Counted from the stretch's first letter, positions 23,927 through 36,383 are shown. The stretch is 64,000 bases of DNA from Rhizophagus clarus (GCA_015698045.1 BLAL01000208.1:62001-126000), one strand, 5' to 3'. The notes: generated by a model from the sequence alone, not told the origin. Program-made: numbers and translations.

Positions 23927-24487
23927 TAGAGGCCTGCAACGGGCCGGGCTAGCCTGTTCTTAGCAAATTTCCGGGCCGGTCCGGGTTCAGAATATAAACC
24001 CGGATTTTCTTAATTCTGGCCAAACTACCTATTTAATTCCGGCCAAATTTTATATTTATCCGGACATTACCATTTTTCTAATATAACTATTATATATTTT
24101 ATAATTTTATTTATAATAATGATGTTTTAAACACTGAATATATAAATTAGTATTTTGTGATATTTCAATTATGCAAATCATTAAATTTTACATTACCCGA
24201 AAATTACTGGTTCAAATTTGAGATCTACAGTATATTACTAATTTTTTTTTTTAACGTTTGTGTTCAAAAAAAATTAAAAACTGAACTTTGAAGCATTTAT
24301 ATATTAAAATAATGTAACTTTAAACAACAAAAATGTAAAACACAATAATATAAAAATTCCAGTCCGGGTCCGGACCGGCTGAGTTTTCACATATTCCGGG
24401 CCGGGTCTGGGCCGGGCTGGGCTTTCAATTTTACTGTATATTCCGGGCCGGACCGGGTTTCAAAATATGGCCAAATGCAGGCCTCTA
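23927..24487. mobile_element. hAT-type MITE, GGGCCGG-rich, 8-bp TSD
   Basis: The ends TAGAGGCCTGCA and TGCAGGCCTCTA are perfect inverted mates. They are flanked by the direct 8-bp duplication CATGTAAT (23919-23926 and 24488-24495). Subterminal regions are strikingly GC-rich (GGGCCGGGC, CCGGGCCGG) against an AT-rich core. It has no coding capacity. It is inserted in the long-TIR element, so it is younger than that insertion. Confidence 0.9.
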
Positions 24488-24663
24488 CATGTAATTATAA
24501 TAAAATTTTTTTTAGTAAATTATAGTTCTTTTAATTTGTGATTTTTAGCTGCCATGATCTGTTCAAATGACGGACTGTGCTATCAAATTTCTTGTGGTAT
24601 GGAATAGTATTCTGGGAAATTCTCATGTAACACATGTAACATATGGTTGTGTTGAAATATTAC

Positions 24664-24765
24664 ATAGTGTAGTCTTTGGAGATTGATTTGTGATGCTGAT
24701 TTTGATAAAATAATATAGTGTAGTCTTTGGAGATTGATTTGTGATGCTGATTTTGATAAAATAAT
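24664..24765. repeat. Perfect 51-bp tandem duplication
   Basis: Two adjacent copies of a unit beginning ATAGTGTAGTCTTTGGAGAT, offset by 51 bases and apparently identical, so the duplication is recent. Confidence 0.8.
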
Positions 24766-24962
24766 AAAGTAAAATAATTTAATTATATGTTAGTAATATA
24801 ATAACATAAAAGAAAAATTTATGAACTCATGTTCGTTTATCTATAATTTTTGAAAGGAAACCAAAAAAATTTATTAGGATAAGTATAAAATATTACTATT
24901 CTAAAGCACTATAGAGTGACATTATAATAATAAATCTTTCACAACCGTTTTTACAAATAAAG

Positions 24963-25900
24963 AAGATCACAGCCAAGAACTTTTGAAAATGGACCTGAAG
25001 GGTGATGTAGAAATGTTCGTGGTGATAAATAAAAAAGTAAGACGTGATGATGACTTCAAAAGTACAAGAAGAGAAATAATGGATATACTTGAAGTTAAAC
25101 TGGCATCTGTAGAGCTTTTATTTCGAAATTGAGTGCAAGTTGCTTATGAAATATATAGAACATATAGCGAAGGATAATGAAAAGTTGAAAGGTTAGATAA
25201 GTGAGGCAGGAATCACAGTGGAATCATGTAACCATCAAATAACTAAAAAGGATAAGTTTACTGAACAGGAAGAACAAATTATTGTAGACAAACGAGATTG
25301 AAAAATTGAAAACAATTTCCACAAAAGGTAGGATATGGCACCATCCTGAAGGAATAAAGAAAAAAGGAGAAAATCCAAAAAAAAAGAAAACATCACGCCC
25401 AGAAAAGGAAATTATTAAAATACCAACCAAATCTGATACTGATCAAAATAACGGGACATCCTGACAATGATATAAATAAAGGATATTTCTTTTATAATAT
25501 ACCTAGCTAAAATTTGAAAGGAGAAGGATATCATTACATCAAAAATATTAGGAGATATTAAGAAGATTATTATCAACAAACAGTTCAAATATCAAACTAT
25601 TAAAGCAAAAATCTGGCTGAACAAAACACAAAAGCAGGAGGTCTTTTGGTACATAGTTGGATACAACGTATGTAAGATGGTATAGGATCTTATTCAACAA
25701 AAGATAGAGCAGATCATTAATATCAAGTAATTAGAAATGTGGTGGAAGACATATCAACTGAAAAAAAAAGTTCATGTTATAAAAAAAATAAATTTCTGTA
25801 ATAAAGTACAAAAGATGATAATCCTGCTTTTCTCTAGCAACCACATAGAAGCAGAAAGATTAAAAAGACAGCAGAACAATACGAGTCAGAGGATAATGAA
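24963..25900 (+). pseudogene. Decayed coding stretch in the long-TIR element
   Basis: Protein-like segments continue through several frameshifts and stops. The first reads ..LLKMDLKGDVEMFVVINK.. and ..TRREIMDILEVKLASVELLF, then stop. Further on are ..KDKFTEQEEQIIVDKRD and a Lys-rich part (..KKKGENPKKKKTSRPEKE). Near 25600 comes ..AKIWLNKTQKQEVFWYIVG... Composition is richer in purines and G+C than the flanks. It may be the remains of the element's own protein. I do not recognise a transposase motif. Confidence 0.4.
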
Positions 25901-25999
25901 TGGAGACTAAAGAGTATCTGAAAATTAACCTTCTTGTTCGACTGAGAAGGCAGTAGAAATAAAAGTTTGGAAATACTATACTAACATATTTAATAAACG

Positions 26000-27290
26000 C
26001 GAAAAAAGATTTAATAAAGTTTCATGGTATATAAACTTTTAAAAATAAACTTATATTTAAACTAAAGTTTATTTTAAAAGTATATTTAGATTAAAGTTTA
26101 TTTTTTAAATGTATATTTAAATTAACTTTTAAAAATAAACTTTAGTTAGAAAATTAATAAATATTTAAATTTATTTAATCTATTCATTGATTTAATTAAA
26201 ACAATAGAAACTCTATTAATAGCAGATAAAACTTTATTTCGAATTTATTATTTTTTATGCAAAAATTACAGTTATTAATTAATTGTGAATTCATTATTAT
26301 TCATCAAATGAATCAAAAAAGAAAAAAATTAGTTATATTAATTAATTATCAAACGAATCAAAAGGAAAAATTTTCACACTAGTAATTTGTTTGTTTGACT
26401 AAAATTAAATTGATGAGCTAATTGATTGTTGAACTGATCGATCGTAATGATTCAAAAAAGATCTCAAACTAGTCAAAATTTACTCCTTAAACAGTAAAAA
26501 AAACTCTTATTAATTGTTATTATTTTTCAAACAAACCAAAAAATTTTACAATTCAACCTTAAAACTTTTTTTAGAAGAATTTTCTTTGGTAATTTCTTCT
26601 AGTACAAAAACACGCTAAAGATACGTGATTGGTTATAAAAAAGTATAATGAATGTACTGTTTGATCTTAATATATCAACAAACTTAGTATTATAGGATCG
26701 TTAGCAGTGTAAGATTTTTTGATTTCTAATAATGACTTTTATTTTATTCTTGTTATTTCATTATATTTCACAATTTTGAAAAGCTTTATTTACGTTTTCT
26801 TTCATTATTGCTTTAAAATTTTTTTAAATAATCCAATTCCCTTTTTATTTTACATATTTTTCCCTTATTAAATAAGTTCCCTTTCTTTTTCCCTTAACAT
26901 TCAATTAGTAATTCTATTTGTGCCAGTTTTGCTCTGGAAAAGAAAATAAATACGCAACTATTATTGGTGTGAAAAGTAAGAGTGAAAAGTTAGTAAAGAA
27001 TATTTTAGTCTGACCGCCAGCGGATATGTGAATGAAACACTAACATTATGCTAGGAACCTTCTTAATGATCCAAGTTAAGGAGAAGTAATTCATCATCTT
27101 AAAGTGCGTGGTTAATCAGGTTAAAATAGGAGGAAAGATAGTTGCGAAAGGGAATATACAATGTATAAACATTTTTATTTGTATCAGTTGCTTTGGCAAT
27201 AATTTTATTTTGTAAACAAATTACAGTACATGTTGTATTTGACACAATGAAAAATGAATGTTTACTGCCTAGATTTGATTGACAAAATTT
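26000..27290. other. AT-rich interior of the long-TIR element
   Basis: 26030-26160 contains repeated and inverted AAACTTTAGTTTATTTTAAA-type stretches. The remainder shows no supportable gene. Confidence 0.4.
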
Positions 27291-27294
27291 TGGC

Positions 27295-27730
27295 ATATGT
27301 AAATGATATTGGAACTATATTTTATATATATGTTAATTATATTACAGAGATTATATGAATTTTGACATATCTAACAATATTGTAGTTATATTTTACATGT
27401 ATGTTAATTATATTACAAAGATTATAGGAATTTTGACATATAGAATTGATATTGTAACTATATTTTACTCATATGTTAATTATATATACAAAAATTATAA
27501 GAATTTTGGCATACAGAATCAATATTGGAAATATATTTTATTTATATGTTAATTATATTACAAAGATTATATGAGTTTTGATATATGTAAATAATATTAT
27601 AGCTATATTTTATATGTATGTTAGTTATATTACAAAGTTTATAAGATTTTTGACATACGGAGTTGATATTGGAACTATATCTTATTCGTGTGTTAACTAT
27701 CTTATTGTTATATTTCATACTTTATAATAT
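27295..27730. repeat. Tandem repeat of about 72 bp, six copies
   Basis: The anchor ATATTG (or a near variant) recurs at 27306, 27377, 27449, 27522, 27594 and 27666, spacing 71-73 bases. Each unit contains TATATTTTA, a TGTTAATTATAT core and GAATTTTGACATA. Units differ by scattered substitutions, so the array is old. The 65-codon frame at 27355-27552 is a by-product of the repeat. Confidence 0.85.
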
Positions 27731-27856
27731 GTTGAATATATATATGCTATCTGTCAGTGATATAACTAATATATTCATGAAAATTGAAGGTTTCTGTAAA
27801 GCAGTCATTTATTTCTGCGACGTTTGTTGTCTGTTGCTTACGATTCTTCTTGCTAG

Positions 27857-28135
27857 GTACGGACATTTATGTCTGTGATGTTTGTTGTCAGTGTGCTTGT
27901 TGTCAGGTACGGATAATATTTGTTATCAATTGTTCATGGTGCTTCTTGTCAGATACGGACATTTATGTCTGTGATATTTGTTGTCAGTTAGGTACGGGTG
28001 ATGTTTGTTTGCTTATATTATTTCTTGTCAGATATAAGCATTTATGTTCATGATATTTGTTGTCAGTTAATTAGCTCTTGTTTATGATCATATCTTTATT
28101 AACAGACATAGACGTTTATGTCTATGATGTTCTAA
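27857..28135. repeat. Internal copies of the palindromic subterminal repeat
   Basis: Several tandem units contain ACATTTATGTCTGTGAT and TTTGTTGTCAG, for example near 27865, 27960 and 28035. They are in the same orientation as the left arm of the long-TIR element. They may be remnants of a related nested element or transposase-binding sites. Confidence 0.6.
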
Positions 28136-30680
28136 TTTTTTAGGGGAAATGTATCAATGAAAGGTCACATGATAAACGTTGGAGTAGAACCAATGTGGTT
28201 AAATAAGTTAGATTAATAATAATTACCAATATTGTTAAATAACAGTTGTTACCTTTTAATTAAACAATACTAGATTATTTATTGTAAATTTTTAAAAGAC
28301 ATAATTCTATTATATCAATAATTAATAAAATAAAATCTATACAAATAGCAACAGTAAAGTTTCGCAAAAAAACTTTTAATCAGATCCACCAAAACTACAA
28401 AAAAAAAACAAAAAAAAAAAATAATAATAACTATTAATCAATGTTATTGTTAAAAAGAAAAAAAATGGGAAAATTTCATAAAATTATAGTAAATAAATTA
28501 TGACTTCCTTATGATCAATATTTATTTTTGATCTTTATAATATCGGACTACATCTAAATATAATACTTTGTGCGGTCATGACACAGTACTTCTTATAAGT
28601 TTGAATCTTCAATGCTGTATTGGTCTAATTTCTGTAGTTTCAGTTTTCTATTAATTTTATGAAGTAAACTTTAGTTTATTTTTAAAAATTTCATTCCTTA
28701 TTATTTCCTTTAAATCAAACTCTTTCTGAAGCTTTTTCAACTCATATATTTAATAACAAGTTAAAACATCAATATATCTTTATTATTGACAATTTTTTCT
28801 TGGAGTTTCATAATAATAAACAAAAAAGCATTAATTTCATGTTGGTCTTCTGTTAGAGTTAAAATTCAGAACTTTTATAAATGAAAAAATATTTTTTTTT
28901 TTTGTCGTTTTGGTTCTATAATAATTAATTTTGTATCAATTAAAAACAAAGATTAGCTAATCATAATCAAATAGATTATTATTATTAAACACATGACTAT
29001 TTTTTAATAATTTGCAAAAAATATAAATTGTTCTATAGTTTCAGATCAATAAACAATTTGATACGTGTCTATATATCATATCGATATGAATAATAAATTT
29101 AATACGTACTTTGTGTAATTTGTGCATAATTTTATTGTAATGTCCTTTTTGTTTACATCTAATTAAAAGCATAATAAATATTCTTTGCATTGTTTTAACT
29201 ATTTAAAAAATTCATGTTCGTGTATTATTGATAATATTTTGCAAATCACTGATCAGTTTGGCAAAAAATAAAAATTTTAATTTTTTTTTTTAGATAACGA
29301 TCATAGATCAGTTTTGTGGAGAATATTTTAATCAACCAAACCTAAAAAATTTGTTGATCAACTTGTATTGTGTTTATATTCTAATTGTAATTTGATTTCA
29401 CTTATCATCAAAAAAAAACTTGACGGACGTACAAAATGCTGTATATATCAATATTTTGAATTTAAAAGAAAAATAAATAATAAAAATATATGTATTGAAT
29501 AAAAAAAAAAAAAATTAAAAGTTAACATGTAAATTTTTTTCTTAATTTTATTATAATTTAAAATAATCAAATAAATAAAAAATTCGTGAAAATTAAAACA
29601 TCATTATAAAAACGAAACCAAAAATTTTCATTTTTAATGTTGTATGCTGCTATCAAGTCCTATAATCTTATATTACTAACTTCTTTTGTTATGATTAATA
29701 ATATGACAAATGTTTGTTCATATAGTTGTTAACAACCCATCTTGTTTTAATTATGACAATATTGCTACATAAAATGCTTGGATTGTAAACCAAAGTTATT
29801 CCATTGCTTAATTATTTTCATAATAAAATTAATTTATTTCATTATTCTATACATTTTGATTATTACCAGTTCAATTCATTCAATTCAAATGAAATTAAAC
29901 TGTTACAATTATATGTGATGAACAAGATGTTAACAATTTGCCTAAAAAGTATACATTTATTTTAGTTATTTTAAATTACTCAAGTGAAAATAATTCAACT
30001 ACTATTATAACTTTGATGGAAACTTTCAATTCAGGAGATTAAAAGTTCAGAAAATAGTTACGATTTACGAAAATAGACTTGTAACTTGTTAATGATAGAT
30101 CTATAATTTCAAAGGATTTTTTTTTAAAATTGTATATCTAGTCAATTATAACAATAAATTACAATTATTTATTAACTGAGAATTAACTATTTATTTATTA
30201 TATTAAGTAACTAGGTAAATGGGAACTGTTGGAGCGTCTGTGTTATAATCACAAGATTATTTTTTATTGCTACTCAAAACTCGATTGGTCAATACATAGC
30301 AGATATATCATTTTTTATCTTCTTTTAAAAATGATTAATAGAAAAGAAAAAGAAATCACAAAGGAATAGATACAAGAATTTCACCCAACAGCAATTATGA
30401 AAATATTGCTGGAAGTTTTTCAGCAAGGTTAAGTGATATAGGAAAACCTCTTCAATAATTTATAGAACTATAATATTAATAACATGAAGGATGATATAAA
30501 CATAAATAACTAATAATAATATATATTATAGTAAATATTAAGATATATTATCGTTATAAGCAAGTTAAATAACTGGTAAGTAAGCTAATTAGGCAAATAC
30601 CATGGATGATTATAAGCAAACCAAATAACATATGTCATAAACATAATAGATAAATGTCTAGTATGTCAGAAATATCAATG
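28136..30680. other. AT-rich interior, nothing recognised
   Basis: About 2.5 kb of AT-rich sequence within the long-TIR element, with homopolymers but no gene, RNA or repeat boundary I can support. Confidence 0.4.
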
Positions 30681-31421
30681 ATAACAAATAAAAGTCCGTA
30701 TCTATCAAGAAGTATAATGAAGCAACTGACGACAAATATCACAGACATCACCTGACAAGAAGCATCATGAGCAACAGACAACAAACGTCACGGACATAAA
30801 TGTCTGTAACTGACAAGAGACATCATGTGAGACAAATATCACGGACATAAATGTCCGTACCTGATAAGTAGGATTATCGGATGTTGAATTTACTTACTGT
30901 ATGGGCACTTTATCCATGACATAGAATGCAAGTCAGGGTATATCACGGACATGAGTTGAAACAATGGGCGGACCATGAAGGATATAACTTAGGCACTTGA
31001 GACATGAAATGTAAGGTTAGAGCCTTTGTTGATCGGTCGGATGAGGTGCACCATCTGTTAATCAATCTCCGTCAAATTCCTGTGAGTCAACTGCAAAAAA
31101 AGTACGATTTTATGTCGATCACTAGTATTTTTTTTCTGATGCCCGATTTTTATTCCTTAAATAATGTTCTTTAGGTGTACGTATTCAACACTAACATATT
31201 TTAATACACAATATATATCCCAAAGTTTAAAATAGCACAAATACCGTATTTTATTGAAATTAAGCACCCCTCTAAACTTTCAAAAATTTTTTATGAAAAA
31301 GTTATATATGTTACTAATAAAAAAGTATTGAAAATAAGCACCACCCCGTACTTTTTACTCAAAATTCTTGCAAAAATGGGGTGCTTAATTTCGATAAAAT
31401 ACGGTAGCACATATTTTAAAA

Positions 31422-33177
31422 TGGGTGAATTTATTCCTCACCCTGGGTGAGATTTGATATTACTCACCCTATCACGTGATCAATATTTTGACTGACTAAT
31501 TTTTAATTGGCTGATTTTTTTAACTTAAATTTTCCGTTATCAGTTTGTAACGTGACAATTTTTTTTTTTTCGCGAAACATTTTATTTTATTCCTTTAAAG
31601 TTTACTGAATAGAAGAATGAAACGCAATTATTCAAAATCAAAACTTTTATCTTTAATATAACTAGTAATAATGACATCAAAACCCCAATAATAATGATAA
31701 AAATGATGATAAAAGACAAAAAAAGATATGATAAATAATGAAAACAAAAGGGAAACAAAACAAAGGTGAAAAGAAAAAGGAGACAAGATCAAAAAGAAAT
31801 GAAAAAGAATATTGATGGAAAAGATAAAACGAAAAGAAAGGGAGACGAAGAAAGAGAAACAAAAGGAAAAAGAAACGAAAACAGAAGGTAGAACGAAAAG
31901 GGAAGTGGACGATAAGGGGGAAATGAAAGGGGAAAACAAAAGGAAACAAAATCAAAAAATAAAATGATGATGAAAGGTGGGAGTAAAATTTGTTAGTAAT
32001 GATCATAAGAGAATACATTAAAAAAAAAAAAATTTGAAATGAAACCGAACACCTACCTCGTTTTCAAAGAGATTCGGCATAGTAGAAAAATCCAGGAAAA
32101 AACGAAAGGGCGAAGGAATAAAGATAAAAGGAGCGAAGACAAAACTGAAAAGAAAAACGAGATTGAAAGAGATAAAGATGAAATTGAAAGAATAATCGCT
32201 ATTTTCCCTATCCGTGGATCAAGATTTGTAATACAGTATAAAACCAAATTATTACGTTGGATGCTAATTTTTTATCGACGGCATTGATAAATTATATTTT
32301 AATCACTTGATTTTCTAGCGTTCTGGATTCGCAAAATCATGGGACATTAATGGTACAAAATTGTGTATAAAAATGAAAGGGCATGAAAACAAAAGAAAAT
32401 GAAACGAAAATAAAGAGACGAAGTCGAAAACGAAAGGTAAAATAAGGGACAAGGGAGAAAATGAAATAAAGTGAAAGGAAAACAAGATAAAGGAGATGAA
32501 GATAAAAACAAAAAGAAAAACAAAACAAAAGAGAAAACGAAGGGAAAAAGAAAAAGCGGAAACGAAAGGCAAAAATGAAAGGGAAATGGAAACAAAGGGA
32601 AAGGCCGAAAGGGAAAGCGGAAACGAAAGATAATGGAAAAAACGAAAGGGAAAGCGGAAATGAAAGCAGAAACGAAATGAAAAACGAAATGAAAATGAAA
32701 GGGAATACAAATATGAAAGGATACAAAAACGAAAAGGAAATTAGGGGATAAAGACAAAGATAAAGGGAAATAGAATAAAGAGAACGAATATAAAAAAGAA
32801 AAAAGACACCCATAAAGAAAAAAAAAAAATTGAAACAAAGTTAGTAAAAACGAAACAAAATCAAAAAAGAAAAAAGAAAAAAGAATTAAAAAAACGAACA
32901 AATCATACCTTTGAGCGCGAAATCGTAGGAGCCCAAAACCTAAAAGAAAGAAAGAAAAGAAATTAGAAACGACAAAAAATAAAATAAAAAATAAAAAAGA
33001 AAGAAGCGACATACCTGGTAGCTGATACCCGTGTATTTTTCGACGCGAAACTAAAAAACCTAAAAAAGGCGTAAACAAATAGTGGCAGTTTGGCCGTATA
33101 AAGTTTCATCAGCCAATCAAAATTTATTACATAATAAGGGGGGTGAGAAATCACCCGGGTGAGAAATAAATTTTCTC
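31422..33177. mobile_element. TIR element with CACCCTGGGTG ends and long polypurine core
   Basis: The left end GGTGAATTTATTCCTCACCC pairs with the right end read in reverse (AAATTTATTTCTCACCC). Both are followed by a CACCC-GGGTG palindrome. TTTTAAAA flanks both sides (31414-31421 and 33178-33185) and could be an 8-bp duplication, although it is AT-rich and palindromic. CACCCTATCACGTGATC near the left end recurs in the element at 63.7 kb. The plus strand is nearly all purine over long stretches at 31680-31980 and 32360-32990. The minus-strand Phe/Ser-rich frames here (up to 243 codons) come from this composition. Confidence 0.65.
32908..33060 (-). repeat. Two mini-exon-like cassettes in the polypurine element
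   Basis: On the minus strand a pyrimidine tract plus TTTTTTAG precedes a 40-odd-base stretch beginning GTTTTTTAGTTTCGCG and ending CTACCAG, then GTATGTCG. A second unit has CTTTTAG, then GTTTTGGGCTCCTACG..CTCAAAG, then GTATGATT. The repeated acceptor, short G+C-richer stretch and donor recall the cassettes in the element at 11954. Confidence 0.4.
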
Positions 33178-33185
33178 TTTTAAAA

Positions 33186-35683
33186 TAATTAATTTTTTAC
33201 TTTTATTTGACGCCACGCCAGATTCCTATTTTCTGCAGATCTTTTGCAGTTGATACGAATTAATGTTAATCACCCGTCAATTCCCGGTATCCACTTTAAC
33301 GGTTATCCGGATTAAACCTATAGCAAACCGGATTGAAAATTTGTTAATACGCATTTGTTTTCTTAATGTATGAACTCTCCAATTTGATTTCATAATCATT
33401 TTTCATATAATTTTGTATTTTCATTTAAATACCCCCAGAATTATAGATAGTAGAAAAAAGTTAAATGATTCAATAAAATGGCAAAAAAAAAACGAAATAT
33501 TGGATATAATTTTGCTTAGTTCACTTTTTACTTCTAAATGCTCTTTCTTTAAATCGTTCCGAGATAAGAAAAAAGTTAGTTTTCGTTTCTTCTATCTCTC
33601 CCAATACTTTTAATAATGTTTCCGGTTGAATAGAATACTGAAATACACGTAATTCTGTCATTTTTGTAGATTCTCAAAGATGTATTTAATTAAACAAAAT
33701 GTTGGTTGTAAAAAAATGATTAAAAAATGAAAATTAAAGAAGTCAAATCTCTCATTATATCTGAATTTTATAACCGAATGCAATTTTATTAGAGCATTAA
33801 GAAGCAGCAAAACAGCCCTTTAACATTCGATAATATTTTTTTTGAATATCTATTTTTCCCTACCATGCACAGTACAACGTTTAAAGGAACCACACATTGT
33901 CATTTCTCATAATTATATGTATTTAACGCCAAATTTTGATAAATTCTTAAAAGTTCATTGAGGCGGATTTGTCTCTCCGTATTAAAAAAAAAATAGTTTC
34001 TCATAGCAATCGGAATCTAATGACGGATATAGCTTCTACCTTATCTTGAACCGAGTTTTTCCGAAAATTCTAAATTGTCCGTTTTTAGTCAAATTAATTG
34101 CTATTCTTTCATTTATGAACATGTAACAAATGTATATGCTTATTAATCAGTAAAAGATTAGAACTCGCACTATGCCAAATAAAAAAATACGGCATTCGTG
34201 TTTACGAAAAAGTAACGGTAATTATTAATAGCAAAATTTTTTCTAGTTTACCAAAATAGTTGGGCTTTCTTTTAATTGCTTGATATTAGGTTTGAACAAT
34301 AATAGATAATCGATAAAAAAACAATATTAATTTACTGAAGTCGTACTAACGGAACGTCGGAACCAATGAATTAACAAACTTTAATTCACAAAATTTATTA
34401 TGTATCCATTTTCATTGTTCATTTTTATGATTTTTCTTTATTTGGTTAATTATAATTAGGTTCTTTGTTCTGTCTTTCTGGATGTTGAACGATTTTTAAC
34501 TTTGAAGCGATGAGTAATTTTTAACGGAAAATTCCGTAAATTGAATTTAGTAATATAGAATAATAATCATCTTGTAAACTAATGTAACCAATAATATCCA
34601 AATTATTCATATGCTAGTCAGAAATTAACTTTGTGGCTGTTACTGTTTATGTTATAAGGAGTTTATTTACTTTATATGCACACGCTTTAACATTAATATT
34701 TTGTTATCACACAATTTGCTATGGCAAAGTTCTATTTTAAACATATAACGATAATACGGGAAATGATTTAAAAAATTTTAAAATCTTTATTAAAAAAATA
34801 TTAAATTCAAGAATTTCAAATTGAAATCGTTAACTCTGGAATACTCGGGATATTCCGAGATCCGTATATTCTATAAGAAAAAATCATAGACCTTCATGCT
34901 ACTAGTAGTTAATATAATAAAGATGCTATATTATTAAAACCTCAATGATATAATAGTCGTATAAATATGCAATTGCAAAAATTCTGGTTCGACAAAATAA
35001 GAAACCTTTGCGTATATACGTACACGATCCATCGGAAATGTCAGAACCGATTATATATTTAAGAAAATTTATAAATTTCTTTCAATGTCCGTCATATTTC
35101 CGAAAAACTAATTTTGGCAATTATAACGGCTGGCAACTTCCGAATTGTGTTACAATTGTAGTGAAACAACAATTGCGCCAAGCTGTTTTCTAATAAGTAA
35201 CAATCAGGCATGCAAGATTTCAATTTTTATGGTTAGGTTTACGGAAAGCATTTTCGCACGGCAAAAATATGGTTAAATATTCTATACTTAAATAAGCTAT
35301 TGGTTAACTTTTAAAAGTTATTATCAACATTTAGCGCCTAATAACATACTCTATTTCGTAACATAATAACAACACATGAAGTTTTTATTCCATAAAGAGA
35401 GTAAATTACTACAATATAAAAAAAATTAATGATAATTTAAACATCATAAATAAAAAAACTTAAAAGTGATGCTACAGGCTGGTAATCTAAGGTTTACGAT
35501 TTAAACTAATATTAGCTAGTATAATAATAACAAAAAAATTTAATTTTAAAGTATTATAGTATAAAATTAATTTTTTTTAAAATCACGTACGCACTTTTAT
35601 TAGAATAAAAATATAAAATAGAACACATAGTAAATACATCTATGCGGGTCAGCCCAAACAATCACCAGTGTATAAAATTAGTT
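33186..35683. other. Intergenic; left part of a segmental duplication
   Basis: From about 34140 onward the sequence matches 44520-46080 in the same order. Shared marks include GTGGCTGTTACTGTTT (34633 versus 45180), GGGATATTCCG, a GACAAAATAAG/GACAAAACAAG block and GTGAAACAAC/ATGAAACAAC. The 61-codon frame at 35008 is not preserved in the second copy, so I do not call it a gene. Confidence 0.5.
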
Positions 35684-36196
35684 TCAAAAAAAATGATCTA
35701 GATATTGGGTCAAATGAAATCTGAGAAGTTCTTTTTGATCAAATTTGAAAGCCAATTCTTCATATCCAATATCTTGTTCAATTTCAAATCCATAAATTTT
35801 ATTTAAACGATTAACGATAAAAGAGAGCGAAACTATTTTGCACTTTATTTGAAAAATTCGACCATCATTTTGTCGTTGATAGTAAAATTGATATTTGTTT
35901 TGATTGAAGTTGTTTGATGTGTTATTGTTCAAACATTGAACTGCTGAAATTTCTTTACATTTGATGTGATAAATACAATGCTCATTGGGTATTCGGTAAA
36001 TAAATTCAGTAAGTTGATTTATAATAAAATTGTCTTGTACGATATGCGAATTTACATGTTGGTTTGATGAACGAACGCCAGTATTATGTGCATCCAAATA
36101 AGGATCATTCATACGCGAACCAGTTCCCACTTGCAAAGGATTCATTTGACTGTTATCAAAACCAATAAATTGATTGTTTGAATAATTGGAGTTCAT
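35684..36196 (-). CDS. Orphan Asn/Gln-rich small protein, family copy C (intact)
   Basis: 170-residue single-exon copy of the same unrecognised family. The N-terminus (MNSNYSNNQF) is Asn-rich, and the region to about residue 60 is shorter than in copies A and E. HIVQDN is at 51-56. The conserved domain follows: FIYRIPNEHCIYHIKC (Cys74, Cys80), FNQNKYQFYYQRQ (97-109), IKCK (Cys119), SFIVNRLNKIYGFEIEQDIG (125-144), then LAFKFDQKELLRFHLTQYL near the end. The start is the first ATG in frame and aligns with the starts of copies E and F. A TATA module lies about 110 bases upstream. It sits in a block duplicated with copy E. No targeting signal or catalytic motif is evident. Confidence 0.8.
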   Translation of the reverse strand: MNSNYSNNQFIGFDNSQMNPLQVGTGSRMNDPYLDAHNTGVRSSNQHVNSHIVQDNFIINQLTEFIYRIPNEHCIYHIKCKEISAVQCLNNNTSNNFNQNKYQFYYQRQNDGRIFQIKCKIVSLSFIVNRLNKIYGFEIEQDIGYEELAFKFDQKELLRFHLTQYLDHFF

Positions 36197-36298
36197 AATT
36201 TATTAAAGAATCAAGAAATAAAACCTTAAAAGTTTTTACTAAGAATTAAATTTTTGAGATACCTAAAGGTTATTAAAAAAAATTGAAAAAAATGGATT

Positions 36299-36318
36299 GA
36301 GGGCTCTTTATATATAAA
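36299..36318 (-). promoter_or_regulatory. TATA-type promoter module of copy C
   Basis: Minus-strand TTTATATATAAAGAGCCCTC lies about 105-120 bases before the ATG. Nearly the same module precedes copies E, F and relic B, whose intervening sequences are more diverged. That supports a shared core promoter (TATA box plus start-site region). Confidence 0.6.
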
Positions 36319-36383
36319 ATTAAACATCGAGATGTCCCCAAATAATCCAATTACGTATAACCACTTATGTATTTCAATATATT

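Larger units (their letters stand above)
23300..31065. mobile_element. Long-TIR element of about 7.8 kb with palindromic subterminal repeats
   Basis: Sequence at about 23300-23600 recurs inverted at about 30690-31065. The shared core includes CATCCGACCGATCAACAAAG, TTACATTTCATGTCTCAAGT and TATATCCTTCATGGTCCGCC. Inside each arm are repeats of the palindrome ACGGACATTTATGTCCGT linked by GATATTTGTTGTCAG; further copies lie at 27857-28130. The interior holds a decayed coding stretch (24963-25900), tandem repeats and an inserted MITE. The exact ends and the target-site duplication are unclear, and no transposase family was recognised. Arms facing each other with subterminal palindromes fit a TIR DNA transposon; an inverted segmental duplication is the alternative. 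Confidence 0.6.

Noticed and set aside
27663..28053. Cys-rich frames that could suggest a small secreted protein
   Set aside because: They run through the tandem subterminal repeats (TTTGTTGTCAG units); the Cys pattern comes from the repeat.
31628..32018. Two overlapping minus-strand frames of 103 and 113 codons
   Set aside because: Same polypurine cause, in two frames over the same bases.
32315..33078. Phe/Ser/Leu-rich minus-strand frames of 131-243 codons
   Set aside because: They translate the complementary strand of a purine tract in three overlapping frames at once; the composition alone removes stop codons. They contain no domain-like sequence.
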